Shown piece after piece: positions 43,709-54,209 of a stretch of DNA of 64,000 nucleotides. The position numbers and the translations under genes are program-made. Where the stretch lies: NCBI GenBank assembly GCA_015179045.1, contig WHUZ01000026.1, positions 558,001 through 622,000 on the forward strand, written 5' to 3'. This DNA comes from Kalaharituber pfeilii (lineage: Eukaryota > Ascomycota > Pezizomycetes > Pezizales > Pezizaceae). How positions within the stretch are numbered: the first letter of the stretch is position 1; each line of letters starts with the position of its first letter. The notes below the pieces were generated by a model. That model worked only from the letters and a program-made list of their open reading frames with translations, had not been told where the DNA came from and made no database searches.

Positions 43709-44651
43709 CCGGGATATTGCGCACGTACGAGGATACCACAACGAACAATTACTATGAGTGCGAGTGACCCCCAAGTAAGCTCAAATTGAAACTCGAGCCT
43801 GGAAGAATACCTACAGTAAATTATCCTCCGCATATTTCCTAGACCTGTTATAACATCTATGTAATGACATATTTGGTATAGATAAAATCCTATGTTGGAC
43901 ATTCCCTGAGTCACCATGTGTAAATAACTCTACCTGGGACTTTATTGATCTTGAGCTATACTCTGTTGGCTACGCTGAGAAAGTATAGAAAGTTTAGTGG
44001 TACAGGGGCTAACATGCAGAGAATTGTAGTATTATATTGAAAGGTACATGTTTGCTTATACGTATGCACAGGAATACGGGGCTATTATGCAGTGGAAGAA
44101 CATGGTGTAGACTCTCTAGAGCCGTAAAATAGAGATACATGATATATAATAAGGTATTTTCTAAACTGCTGGCAGCGCTGTCTAATGAATTTGGGCTATT
44201 GAGTACTATTACAAAGAAAGTCTACGAGGGAGACTCTGCGCAGCTCTATGGTACTTACTTACCTAGGTAATACGCCACTCTTGCTGCACCCTGCACACTG
44301 CCGACTCAAGTGACCATATGACATCTAAATCCATTAGCCCACGTTAATCCGAGCACTCCCAAACTTTCTATACTTTCTCAGAATAGCCAACAAAGTATAC
44401 GTCAAAATTAATAAGGCCCCAGATAGGATCATTGACACATGGTAACTCAGAGTAAGTCCAGCATAGGATTTTGTATAGACCAAATAGGTCATTACTTATA
44501 TGCTACAAATAGGCCTAGCAAATGTACGGAGGATAATTTACTGTGTTCTCCCATACTCTGACTTCAATTTGAGCCCACTTGAGTGTCATTTGCACTCACT
44601 GTATTTTTTTGTGGTGGCATCTTGATTGTGTGTAATATCCCCGTAGTGCGC
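43709..44651. repeat. Palindromic element P2
   Basis: Arms at about 43709-44000 and 44365-44651 are imperfect inverted copies (gagtgcgagtgacccccaag against its complement near 44580; gaaagtatagaaagttt against 44370-44395) around a 365-bp centre. The ends carry gggatattgcgcac and its counterpart gtaatatccccgtagtgcgc. It lies just left of block 3. Confidence 0.7.
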
Positions 44652-44829
44652 GTAAGCTCCAGTGTTACAGGATTTTACCTCTGTAGGTATCCTAGTATAT
44701 CAAAAAGGGCTGCAGCTCTTGCCCAACATTACCCACAACAGCTTCTATGGCCTCAACCACGTTCTTGCCTATCGCAGCTACGACTACAGTGTCCCTATTG
44801 GACTCATAGTCTAGCAACCACCGGTTGAT

Positions 44830-45930
44830 GATTCCAGCTCAGTTGAGCCGCTACCACCACACTCGAGAGGCCGACAACACGTACCAGTGGAACATACTGA
44901 TTGCCTGCAGTCTTACTCCTTAGTCAAGGGCCGAAAGAGCATAATAGAACCGTGAGACACCTCTTCTACAAAGTCTTCACTGATCCCTACCTGTGGTCCA
45001 GTCATTCAATAGACCATTTGACACCTTGTCCCTCGTCCCTTGCCTTAATATGTGTCCACAGTCTGCTTCTTCCATCCTCATACGCACAATCGGGATGTCT
45101 TACTGGTGGGATTTAAAGGGATGTTATCAAACCAAGCCACGAACTACCAACCAGCGGTTCCTGGACTATAAATTAGGTTGCTTAGTCTATTCGTCCTGTG
45201 TATCGTGTCGAGGGCATGTGCGAGGGCATGCAGGAGGAGATGCTGTGGTTGGCGTGTAGCGTGAGGGCGGAGCTGAGGAGGAGGACGGGGGTGCCAGGTA
45301 GGGGTGGGGGTTAAAAAAGATTGCAGTTCTGTAGTACGTAAAATCTGTAGTACGTATGTAGATGGATGTGTTAGTATTGATTCTATTCTCTGCCTTCAGA
45401 CCTCGAGATTTATTCCCGGAGGAATGGCCTCTTTGTAAGCTACTATAACAAGCTATCCAAATAGGAACAGTCCTTACATAATACCGAAAATTGTTGGAGG
45501 TGTCTGGAGGAGGAGAGGCAGCCTCTATATAAGCTGCTACAACTATAGTGCTCAATTTAGAGCCAGTTGTATTGGGATCATAGTTACTGGGATCGGAGTC
45601 GAGATCGGTGCAGTAAATCTGGTGCGAGAATGGGAATTCAGGCTATATATTTGAGTGTGTGTACGGTATTATGCTATAGATCTCAAGCTTTTACTAACCT
45701 CACATTGCAATATACCACTTGTAGTACTATTGCCACTATTGCGTGAGCAGGTAGGTTGTTACGTGAGTATCCTGTATACGGTGTTTGCTTGTGAGCGCCC
45801 TAGGTGGAGAGAAACAACTGTGGGTGCTATAGATGCAGTTGTTTTCGTTTTTTCCCCTTCGGATACGGAATCAGCTCAGTAGATTTAGCTACAATAGATT
45901 CATCGCACATGTTATATATATACACTTTGT
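44830..45930 (-). pseudogene. Decayed ORF X, block 3
   Basis: Nucleotide homology to the ORF X regions of blocks 1 and 2 is clear (for example cagttgagccgctaccacca near 44840, and cttcagacctcgagatttat near 45397). The reading frames are worse preserved than in block 2. Function unknown. Confidence 0.3.
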
Positions 45931-46011
45931 GAGTTATTATATTGACTGCTAAGACAGTAAATTCAGATGTCGCCAAGGAGCGCGGGTTCAGCCATACTTA
46001 AGCCCCTAGTT

Positions 46012-46071
46012 ATGTATCCTATGACTCATGTGATAAAAAAAAAAAAAAAAAAAAAAAATGTATCCTACGAC
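46012..46071 (+). mobile_element. Extreme LINE-B insertion: 9 nt plus poly(A)
   Basis: Only tcatgtgat and about 23 A (46026-46057) lie between atgtatcctatgac and atgtatcctacgac, a 14-bp duplication with one mismatch. This is the 3' end of family B without the hairpin. Confidence 0.8.
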
Positions 46072-46160
46072 ACTGTTGGGATGCCCCGCCATGGCGAACA
46101 GCTGCAAGCGGGGTTACGTGAAATTAAAAAAAAAAAAAAAGAAAAAAATACTGTTAGGAT
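46072..46160 (+). mobile_element. LINE-B hairpin mini-insertion with TSD, adjacent to another
   Basis: The element at 46083-46149 is flanked by actgttgggat and actgttaggat (one mismatch). The 5' end is GCCCCGCC, whose extra C restores a full C:G outer stem. It starts one base after the duplication of the neighbouring insertion. Confidence 0.8.
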
Positions 46161-46599
46161 AGATATCGATCCATTGGCAGATATTCAGTATGTCTACAGT
46201 CAGCAAATTTGGTATTTGCCCAAGGGTGTTGAAGTTTGGTCAGAGAGTTCCACTGCATGTCTCGTTCATCCCAGTCGGGGTGCTTCATAGTACGTACAGT
46301 AGTTGTTGTACTGAAAATAGCTAGTCCCACTGATGCAGCAGCCTTAAGAAGTAGAATTAACCACATGGAGCATGGGATATCCGAGATCCGCATGATGACG
46401 AGTTGACAGTAGCCAATTACTTACTAGTGTTCGTGTAATAGCTGTGTAACATTGCATGAAAAGGTGGGGTTTGTGTAACATTTATGGGATACGAATTTTT
46501 GGCTTACAGTTCTAATTTTGCTACACAAAGGCACAGACAGCGACCTAGAGTTCGGGTGGAGCAACTAGTGCATGGGATGGAGTCACATCATGGGGGTCT

Positions 46600-47400
46600 G
46601 CCGAGCGTACTTGGTACTTAAGGCTTTATTAGAAGTATACTTATTTTCCGCTGTTTTTAATGCGATTCATTTTAGTTGGGGGAGCCGCTGTCGTACCCGT
46701 TCAATTATAGAAGTGCTATCATATGAGAGTCGGAATTTTAATGCTGTAGGTTGCCGCAGCAGCCTCCTTGTTGTAATTTCCTCGGTTGGCATAGCCAGCA
46801 CCCATGTTAGTGTGTCTTAGTGCTCAAATACCAATTGCAACCTCAAGGTTCAGTTTTGATAAAGCACAAGCCTCCTTTGGCCCCCAACTGGTAAACACCA
46901 TCTTAAGATTATTGTTGACTGAACTATTTGAACATACACCTCTCAAATGAGTGCCTACTAGCGTTTCACACAATTGATTCTGCCACTACTAGACACCAGT
47001 ACATTTGAACTTTTTAGGATTACGTTACCAGAGTTCGCAAAAGCTATAATTGGAATTTCAGGAAACTCAGACAGCTTGAATGTGGACTGTGAGCGTAGTA
47101 TCGCCGTACTCTGGCAATGTATTCATAAAAAGCCATGTCAGAACAGGAATCCTATGGAAGCTCTACAGAAGGCATTGTAGACAACACGTGGGTTGTTATC
47201 TCCTGCACTGGGTTGAAAATCCATACATTTGGTAGCACCTACACCTGCATGCATTATGTCCATATTCATCGCATAATGCTTAATTTTTTTTTTTTTCTTT
47301 TTCCCACAATGCTTATGCTTGCCACTTTTCAATCACGTAGCACCATGTTTAGCTAAAATTTGGGCATTTCTCAGAATGCCACGATAACCCAATCAACCGG
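46600..47400. other. Block 3-specific segment, no gene recognised
   Basis: This segment has no counterpart between the conserved parts of block 2. The frame 46974-47180 (+, 68 codons) is unremarkable. At 47283 a T-rich run sits between aatgctta repeats and might be a tail-only insertion, which is not certain. Confidence 0.3.
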
Positions 47401-48783
47401 AGGGTTAAATAACACAGAGCGGCCTGGCTTGTTTGTGTGAATCTAGTAATCGGTGGCTTTTCAATGCCACATAAATAGCGAGCCAATAATAATGTCTCGT
47501 TGCTTTCCCACTGAGAATGCCATTAGCAAGCTCGAATGACCTGAAAGGGAAAAAAGATTTCACAACCCTGGAGTTCATGGTACAACGCAGCAACGTGGTG
47601 AGGACGTGAGGGTGTCAGCAATGGTATTTTAATGACTACAGGTGCTTACATATTGGACAAGAGGCACTTATTACTTGGGAACCTAAGACTATGCCAAGGG
47701 TATGCTTTGATCACGGACTTGTCCCTGCATATCGAGAGTGAAACCTCGCGTGTACAGCAAGAAGGAGATAATCAAGAGCAGATGAAGATGTTGAATCCAA
47801 GTCTGGATCGGTACTGGGGAACCCTGGTACATACGGCACAGCTCACCATGATCATCTAAAATATCTGTAGATTTTTAGCGGCTTGGCCTCAATTCCCCAT
47901 TGGCTCTTATAAAAGTATAGGTCTGCTCTCTGTGGCTGCATCGAAAAAGATCGTGTAGCAGCTACTGCAAAAGTCATGTATTTCATTCAAGACTAGAATC
48001 AAGCTCCGAATCTAGATCAAGCTCCATTTATAACATCACAACGTTGATTTCGGCGTGTCTCATATCTTGTATTAAGGCCTTTGGACTTAGACGTGGAGAA
48101 TTGGCGGTGTAGTTTAGCGTTGGCAGTGCAGTGCAGCATTCTTTTAGTACGAAAAGCAGATATATGGCGTTGGTACGTGCGTGAGGTATTCCGGTCAGGA
48201 GACTACGTGCGTAGTTGGATCTGATCTATACGACTACAGGGAAAATGGGGTACAATACAGGGATTTGGCTACAGCGGCATAGCTTGGTGTAACCAATGAA
48301 AGTTGTACTTTTCTGTACTTCGTTGCATGTTGCTGTAGACTGTTTACCTCTCCTACTACAACAACTGAGTGCTCGAGCGAGCTGTCCTGTAGGAGCCGCA
48401 CAGACTTCTTAATTATAGGGCAGGATGCACCCTCAGAGCGAAGTTTACCCATATTAGACGACTGTGTGGCCGATATTCTGCTTGGGAATCTCAGATTTAC
48501 TTTGGTGTGACTGTACATACTCCTGGGAGGTCCTAGCTCGTGGAAACGTGTCGGTCACTACTTGGATGGTACCTACGGAGAGGTGAGATTGTAGGACCAC
48601 AATTATCTACTATCGTGATGAATACTGCCACATCGCGTACCATAGCTCTATCAGGTGTCCTTCCCTCAGCCTCCTTCTATGAATAGCATGCCAGACAAAG
48701 TTGGTAACTTTGTGGTCTTGAGGCTGTGTAACAACAACCGGGTCTGCTATGCAAGTGGAGAGACATCAAAGTGTTTACTGGTC

Positions 48784-48870
48784 AGCCCTTTGAGACCTCA
48801 CCATAGCCTGTAAGGCGGAATGCAAGTAAGGATTAGGAAGAAAAAGGAAAAAAAATGAAAGCCCCTTTGA
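48784..48870 (+). mobile_element. LINE-A hairpin mini-insertion with TSD in block 3
   Basis: The element at 48794-48859 is flanked by agccctttga and agcccctttga. The hairpin is the gcct..aggc variant. Blocks 1 and 2 have uninterrupted counterparts (gcaatccttagacaag near 34258). Confidence 0.75.
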
Positions 48871-49044
48871 ACCTTAGTCAAGACCGTACATGAAAATTGG
48901 CGAAGTTGGTTTGCTCATGCTGTTTGATAGGTCCAAAATCGCTCTTTGTGTGGTGAAAAGCCCTGCCAGGCATGAAAGGTTAGAACTTAGCAATGCAGTC
49001 AATGCCATGCTCTCTTTGCATGACCTCAGAGTAGTACAATTAAT

Positions 49045-49119
49045 GACTCGAAAGTCTTTTCTTTTTTTCCTTTTTTTTCACGTGACCACGCTTGCAGCTG
49101 TTCGCCGACTCGAAAGTCT
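49045..49119 (-). mobile_element. LINE-B mini-insertion in the promoter of DUF4360 paralogue 3
   Basis: The element at 49058-49106 (49 bp) is flanked by perfect gactcgaaagtct (49045-49057, 49107-49119). Its right end is three bases from the TATA box. The sense 5' end is GGCGAACAGC, inside the hairpin. Blocks 1 and 2 have no insertion here (cagagtctggaaatatataa at 34436). Confidence 0.9.
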
Positions 49120-49121
49120 GT

Positions 49122-49132
49122 AAATATATAAG
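49122..49132 (+). promoter_or_regulatory. TATA box of DUF4360 paralogue 3
   Basis: AAATATATAAG about 153 bp before the ATG, as in the paralogues, directly downstream of the LINE-B insertion. Confidence 0.7.
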
Positions 49133-49284
49133 AGGCATCTTTCTTCCCTAGATGCTGTCTCTTTTTTCATCATCCAACGCACTCTTCTCCTGTCCAGCAC
49201 CGAGCACTCCTCTCAAGCTCCACTCTCACTACCTCAAGCAACCTTCGTTTTCAACTGTCACTTCTCTCAAATCCTTCTGTCAAA

Positions 49285-49929
49285 ATGCAGACCATCTTCA
49301 ATAGCCTCACTCTCTTTGTCCTCCTCCTCCTCACCTCGGTTGCGGTTGCTCAAGAGCCACTCGTTCCTCCCACCCCACCCCCACCAAAGGACCAGGTCTA
49401 CATCAAGTCTATTGAGTATGCAGGAAGTGGATGCCCTGCTGGCTCCGTTGCTGCTGTGCTTGCTGTTGATGGTTCGAATGTTGCTATTGCCTTCGACTCC
49501 TACGTAGCAAGTGTCGGCCCAGGGATTCCAATCACAGAGAACCGCAAGAACTGTCTCATCAACATCAACTTGGTCTACCCTCAAGGGTGGTCTTATACTG
49601 TTTACACTACTGACTACCGCGGATTCGTGTCACTTGATGACAAGGTCACTGCTTTGCAGAAGAGTTCATACTTCTTCACAGGAGACAGTAATCAGATGGA
49701 TGCCTTTAGTACTTGGACTGGCCCCGTCAATGAGGATTACAAGTTCACGGACGACATTGAGAAGGCCGCAATCGTGTGGAGCTCATGCAATGCCAAGACC
49801 ACCTTGAACATCAATACCCAGATCAGAGTTGACAACAAGGCCAACAAGGCGGGTTCAGGTTTGATCACTACTGATGTTATCACCCACAAGGTTACCCATA
49901 TTCTTGGATTCCAGTGGAAGCAGTGCTAG
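49285..49929 (+). CDS. Secreted DUF4360-like protein, paralogue 3
   Basis: The protein has 214 residues and starts MQTIFNSLTL. The signal peptide covers about residues 1-22 (cleavage near VAVA/QEP). A Pro-rich segment (24-35) and the DUF4360-like domain follow, with Cys at 50 (GSGCPAGS), 90 (NRKNCLIN), 168 (WSSC) and 214 (terminal), suggesting two disulfides. LVYPQGWSY, DYRGFVSLDDKVTALQKS and HKVTHILGFQWKQC are shared with paralogue 2. It is predicted to be extracellular; no enzymatic residues are evident and the family's role is unknown. Its upstream region alone carries a LINE-B hairpin beside the TATA box, which could alter expression relative to the paralogues. Confidence 0.9.
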   Translation: MQTIFNSLTLFVLLLLTSVAVAQEPLVPPTPPPPKDQVYIKSIEYAGSGCPAGSVAAVLAVDGSNVAIAFDSYVASVGPGIPITENRKNCLININLVYPQGWSYTVYTTDYRGFVSLDDKVTALQKSSYFFTGDSNQMDAFSTWTGPVNEDYKFTDDIEKAAIVWSSCNAKTTLNINTQIRVDNKANKAGSGLITTDVITHKVTHILGFQWKQC

Positions 49930-51080
49930 ATGGCTGGTAGGAGTAGGGCTTAGCACCCTGAGTGGGGACTTGTTGCCCTGAACTTGAATTGGGATTGATT
50001 GAATGAGCTCGAGTGCTGTTTCCCCCTTTCTTTCCGATTGTTTTTTCTGTAGACTTCCTAGTTTGCCGCAATTGTCCTGCTCTTTTTTTTGTTTTTCCTG
50101 CGTTTCGAAGGTTTGGATGGGAAGGGAATATGGGTTTGGAAGCTTCCGGGCCGGGTTGGATACTGGAATAGGAATCGACTAGTTGCAACTGGTTTTTAAT
50201 TGGCCATTTTTTTGTTCTTAGCTTATTAATAAAAACCGTAGTACTACACCAAAACCGTTGGAATGGCGTGAGATTACTTGGAACGCATTTGACTGCTGAG
50301 GGTAATAGATGATCAAGATGTCAACTGACGTTGCAGTTAATAAAATCCTAGCCAACGTACCAGGGATCTAGGTAAGGATCCAGTCATGTGACTAGGATGG
50401 AGACAAGTGAAGCTGCTGAGATTTGCACTGCGAAGTCAGAGTAAACATGATCCGAACAAAGCTTCAATGAGTCACTGCCGTGTATAGGAAGGGAAACCAG
50501 CCATATTCATGCTTGCTGACACAGTAAATCAGATCATAGACGTAATCACTACCATATGAAAATTGGCAGTTGGTGAACGAGATGGTAACTTCCTCAGATA
50601 AACTCTGAACTGCGCCCACTATTGGAACGAGGTAAATTTTCGGGGATCCAGTTTTTAGTCAGTGTACAATTCCCGTAGCTATATATATGCCCTGGACTTG
50701 GGTTGATACATCAATTGTGACTCCATGAGCATGTGACGCTCATGATGATCATATAACACCTGCTTTGGGCTAAACGGACGATTTGGTTGAGTGATTTGTT
50801 CATTGTACTACTAGATCCGAACCATCAGTTAATAGGCATAGCTCAACAACCGTTATATTCAATGGCTCTATCTTTACGAAACCGTCAACTCAAATGCATG
50901 TACCCCAACTGAGCCTGCATATGAGAATGCCAGCCTGACAAACATCTGATTTACCCCATCGAAAATCCGCAAACGCCTGCACAGTATATAATTTTTCCTC
51001 TCAACGTCACTCTTACCCGTGTTCAAAATCCACAATTCTAAAACCGCCAACTCTGCTCAAAATCTCGCAAGCACTATCCG

Positions 51081-51420
51081 CAGTCAAGATCAACCTAGTG
51101 GATATCAAATTCAATTTTTGAACGTACGATATGTACTATGTAGGTAAAAGGTCCCCGCTTCATAATACACGGCTTTTAGACTGCACAGAGGCCGCAACTG
51201 TACCATGATTCGTAAAAAAAAAAAAAAAAAGAAAGAGGAAAGAAAACTTGAAAGTTTCAAATGTGTACGTTCGCAGAAAAACATTCCCAAACGTGATGAT
51301 CCCCGAACACAGATCCCACAAACATATCGATATACCAAGTAAAAAAAAAAAAAAAAAAAAACCGAAACCCGATCAAAAACTCACAAAGAAAAGAAAAATC
51401 AATGAGGAAGGAGGTTGTGT
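51081..51420. other. Intergenic with two poly(A) runs
   Basis: A runs occur at about 51213-51230 and 51342-51361. Neither is preceded by a LINE hairpin nor bounded by an obvious TSD. This is the short 3' flank of the ATPase gene. Confidence 0.35.
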
Positions 51421-51422
51421 AT

Positions 51423-53891
51423 TTACAGTGAATCCGCCCTCATCTGCGCATCAAACTCCCCTCCCAACCTCAACACCCCCTCCAGAATCTTGCTACTCAA
51501 CTTCGTCTCCCGCCTCGCCGCGATCCTCAACCCAGTCTTGACCGCATTCTTAATCTCCCTACCATTCACCGCATCCCACTTCTTCGCCAGGGCGACAATA
51601 CCCGGCTCCTCACCCTCCGCCGGCGCTGTCAAGAGTCCCTCCTCCAACGCCTCCTTCGGCAATTTGCCCAGGAAGTTCCTCCACACCTCAGTTCGCGCCT
51701 CCTCCGTCAGATCCTGGTACCGCATGGCCATGTGGATCCTGCTCTTGAACGCCGGGTCAAACTTTTCTACGCGGTTGGTGGTCAGGAACATGACACCGCG
51801 GAAGTACTCGAGCAAGCGCAGGAAGATGCCGACCATCGCGTTGCGGACGATGCTGTTGCCGACGCCGCGGGCCTCGAGGAAGATGTCGGCCTCGTCGATG
51901 AGAAGGATGGCGTTCCATGTCCCGGCCACCTCGAGAATCTCCGCAAGGGTTCTCTCGAGACCCTCGGGCTCGGTGCCGAGCTCGCCAGAGGTAACGGAGT
52001 AGAGCGGGCGGCGGGTGTACTCAGCGACTGACTCGGCGGTAAGAGTCTTACCTACACCAGGAGGCCCGTGCAGAACGGCCACCAAGCCCAAACCCTTGCT
52101 CGGGATGAAGTCGTCAAAATTGTACTTATTGTCCGTTTGCTTCGGCTGCGTAGTTCCGCTGGAGACACTCTCTGTACGGGCCTCCACCAAACTCAAGATG
52201 AGCTCCTTCTGCTCCTCGGGAAGCACAAGTTTATCGAACGCATCCGGGGCCCAGACAACCTCCTGCAACTGGCTCAGCGCGAACTCCGCCCACTTCTTCT
52301 CTGACAACGCAAAGCCGCGTGCATAGGGATTGACCAGGAGCGCCTGGTCGTCGGTCAACGGGATGTAGAACTTGCCTTCCTTGGTGAGGATGCGTTCCAC
52401 GAATTCGTGCTTTGTGTTGTTGGTCTCCAGGTCAACCTTCGCCACACCAAAGCCGTCTTCGAATGGGTCTCGGGCACGGTTCCAGGAGTATCGATCCTCC
52501 TCGCTCGCGAATGGATTGACCGACTGTAGGGAGTTGATTGTGATGGCACGTTCCGGGTTGATGCGTGCAAATGTTGCCGGGTCAATCATGACACGCCCGT
52601 TGATGCTATAATATGTTCGTCGTTGGTTCACAATCGGCCCGAGGGCGCGGCCCTTGAAGGTCATGTACGAGGGGCCCGACGCCTGCAGGCGCTCAGCCTT
52701 GCGCCCTCGCTCGGTTAGCTCGGCAATGACAGCCTCTAGATCCGGGACATGTTGTAGGGGAATGCAGGGAAGAGAGGCGATGGGCATTGTGCCCTCGAAA
52801 GGAGGGATTGCCGCTGCCACTGCCGAATAGCCAAAGGCCAGCCCATCATGATCGACACAAAAGCTGTCAAGATGGAACCTTGGGTTGCATCCTTCGGTGA
52901 CCTCGACACCTTTGTGTAGCAGATATACAGCAGGCTCTCCGTTGTGGACGTGCGTCAGGAACCTTGTGAGTGGCGGGAAAATGGTCCAGAGGAGATCGTA
53001 TGAGATGAGGCCCTGTGGGACAAGGGAGTTGTAGGTTGCAATTTCGTTGCGGAGTTCCGTGTGGATGAAGCGAATGAAAAGGTTCAGGTATTTCAGGTCA
53101 TCTGTGAGCTCCTCAAGGCTCCTCTCGAGGTACGAGTTGAGCCTGAAGAGCTCTCGCGTACCGCCGGCCTCCAATGCAGCGTCCTCGTCCTCGTCCTCGT
53201 CCTCAACCTTCTCCTTCTCCTTCTCTGCTGCCGGTTTCTCCTCCTCCTCGCCCTTTTCTTTCTTTTCAGCCTCCTCCTTTGCTGCCTTTTCCTTCAACTC
53301 CTCAAGCCGTGCCTGCCACTTGGCCTGCTCCTCTTCAAATCTTTTATAGTGGAAGAATAACGGCTTTGGTGGGCAATTCAGCACCACCTGTTCAGTCTTG
53401 AAGCTCTGCCCAGGATAGCTATCCCCGATGATATCGACACATAGCTGCTTCAGCACCGGTGCTTTGATCTCTAGAAGCTTTCTGGTGAACTCGCCCTTGG
53501 TGTTGAATGCCGAAGTCAACGTCAGCGCATAGCCGGCAAATTCGTCTCGGTTTTTCGCCTGGTTATTTTTTGTCGCGGGCACAGTGACGTACTCGCCGGA
53601 GGAGGCGTCGTATTTCGTGATGAGGTTGATGAGTCTTGGCTTCATTGGCTCTGGGGGGGGCTCGTCCTGGTTGCCCAGGCCGTCGTCGGACAATGCGGCA
53701 TCCTGCTTATCTTCTGTTGCGGTCTCCGACTCGCATTGCGGCTTCTCTTCTTTCACTTCGGAGACGTCGGCGGGTTTGTCATCTCCGATCGTGCTGCTGG
53801 CAGGGGTTGGGACGACAGTGGAAGGGCCAGTAGTGCTAGCCTCAACGTCCTCAGTGCGGCCAGCGGCGTTCTCGCAGCAGGAGCCCGCCAT
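51423..53891 (-). CDS. AAA+ ATPase, fungal type with N-terminal DUF7025-like region
   Basis: The protein has 822 residues in one uninterrupted exon. Residues 1-80 are low-complexity and acidic. A charged coiled-coil-like stretch rich in Glu and Lys (about 185-240) is followed by a region typical of fungal AAA proteins annotated with DUF7025 (about 250-440; SYDLLWTIFPP, GYSAVAAAIPPFEGT, LPCIPLQHV, NGRVMIDPATF). The AAA domain has Walker A GPPGVGKT (609-616), Walker B AILLIDEAD (661-669), sensor TTNR (704-707), an Arg-finger candidate R718 (KSRI) and sensor 2 NGREIKNAV (776-784). ATP hydrolysis is therefore plausible. Substrate and location are not known for this group. The upstream frame has no better start. 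The GC-rich coding sequence contrasts with the AT-rich repeats around it. Confidence 0.93.
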   Translation of the reverse strand: MAGSCCENAAGRTEDVEASTTGPSTVVPTPASSTIGDDKPADVSEVKEEKPQCESETATEDKQDAALSDDGLGNQDEPPPEPMKPRLINLITKYDASSGEYVTVPATKNNQAKNRDEFAGYALTLTSAFNTKGEFTRKLLEIKAPVLKQLCVDIIGDSYPGQSFKTEQVVLNCPPKPLFFHYKRFEEEQAKWQARLEELKEKAAKEEAEKKEKGEEEEKPAAEKEKEKVEDEDEDEDAALEAGGTRELFRLNSYLERSLEELTDDLKYLNLFIRFIHTELRNEIATYNSLVPQGLISYDLLWTIFPPLTRFLTHVHNGEPAVYLLHKGVEVTEGCNPRFHLDSFCVDHDGLAFGYSAVAAAIPPFEGTMPIASLPCIPLQHVPDLEAVIAELTERGRKAERLQASGPSYMTFKGRALGPIVNQRRTYYSINGRVMIDPATFARINPERAITINSLQSVNPFASEEDRYSWNRARDPFEDGFGVAKVDLETNNTKHEFVERILTKEGKFYIPLTDDQALLVNPYARGFALSEKKWAEFALSQLQEVVWAPDAFDKLVLPEEQKELILSLVEARTESVSSGTTQPKQTDNKYNFDDFIPSKGLGLVAVLHGPPGVGKTLTAESVAEYTRRPLYSVTSGELGTEPEGLERTLAEILEVAGTWNAILLIDEADIFLEARGVGNSIVRNAMVGIFLRLLEYFRGVMFLTTNRVEKFDPAFKSRIHMAMRYQDLTEEARTEVWRNFLGKLPKEALEEGLLTAPAEGEEPGIVALAKKWDAVNGREIKNAVKTGLRIAARRETKLSSKILEGVLRLGGEFDAQMRADSL

Positions 53892-54099
53892 CGTATCGTA
53901 TCGTCTTTAATCTAGGCGTCGGGGAGGGAATCAAAGGGAAGGAGAGAGAGATTAAATGCGTTCCTCTAATCTTTCCGAAGCGGGGGGGGAGAGGGGGGGG
54001 GAATGAAGTAAAGCTTGAAGGTATACGTTGGGATATCTTATTGTTCCTTCTGCAACTGCAATTGATTGCCTTCTGACAGGAATGGCGGAGGTGCTGATT

Positions 54100-54108
54100 C
54101 TTATATAG
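54100..54108 (-). promoter_or_regulatory. Candidate TATA box of the ATPase gene
   Basis: CTATATAAG on the minus strand about 210 bp upstream of the ATPase start, after a GA/G-rich stretch (53930-54000). No experimental support. Confidence 0.4.
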
Positions 54109-54209
54109 ACACCCCTGCGCGAAGCCAGCTAACAGTCATACCGTCGCCCCACCTTTCGCTACGAAAGTGTGAGGAATTTGTAGCGGCAGTCGCCGGCGGC
54201 ATATGCTGA

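Larger units (their letters stand above)
44765..51080 (+). repeat. Segmental duplication block 3
   Basis: Homologous in order to blocks 1 and 2 from tcgcagctacgactacagtg onward. It holds decayed ORF X (minus), the DUF4360-like gene 3 and its flank. Its far flank (50910-51075) matches block 4 at 16860-17040. An extra segment near 46600-47380 has no counterpart in block 2. Four mini-insertions lie inside it. Confidence 0.75.

Noticed and set aside
47271..47330. Pure poly(T) insertion between aatgctta repeats
   Set aside because: Eight-base repeats without any LINE-specific tail are too weak on their own.
51205..51365. Two more retro-insertions at poly(A) runs
   Set aside because: No LINE hairpin precedes them and no flanking duplication is evident.
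51415..53910. Plus-strand ORFs across the ATPase gene
   Set aside because: They are antisense shadows of the 822-codon minus-strand gene with its codon bias.
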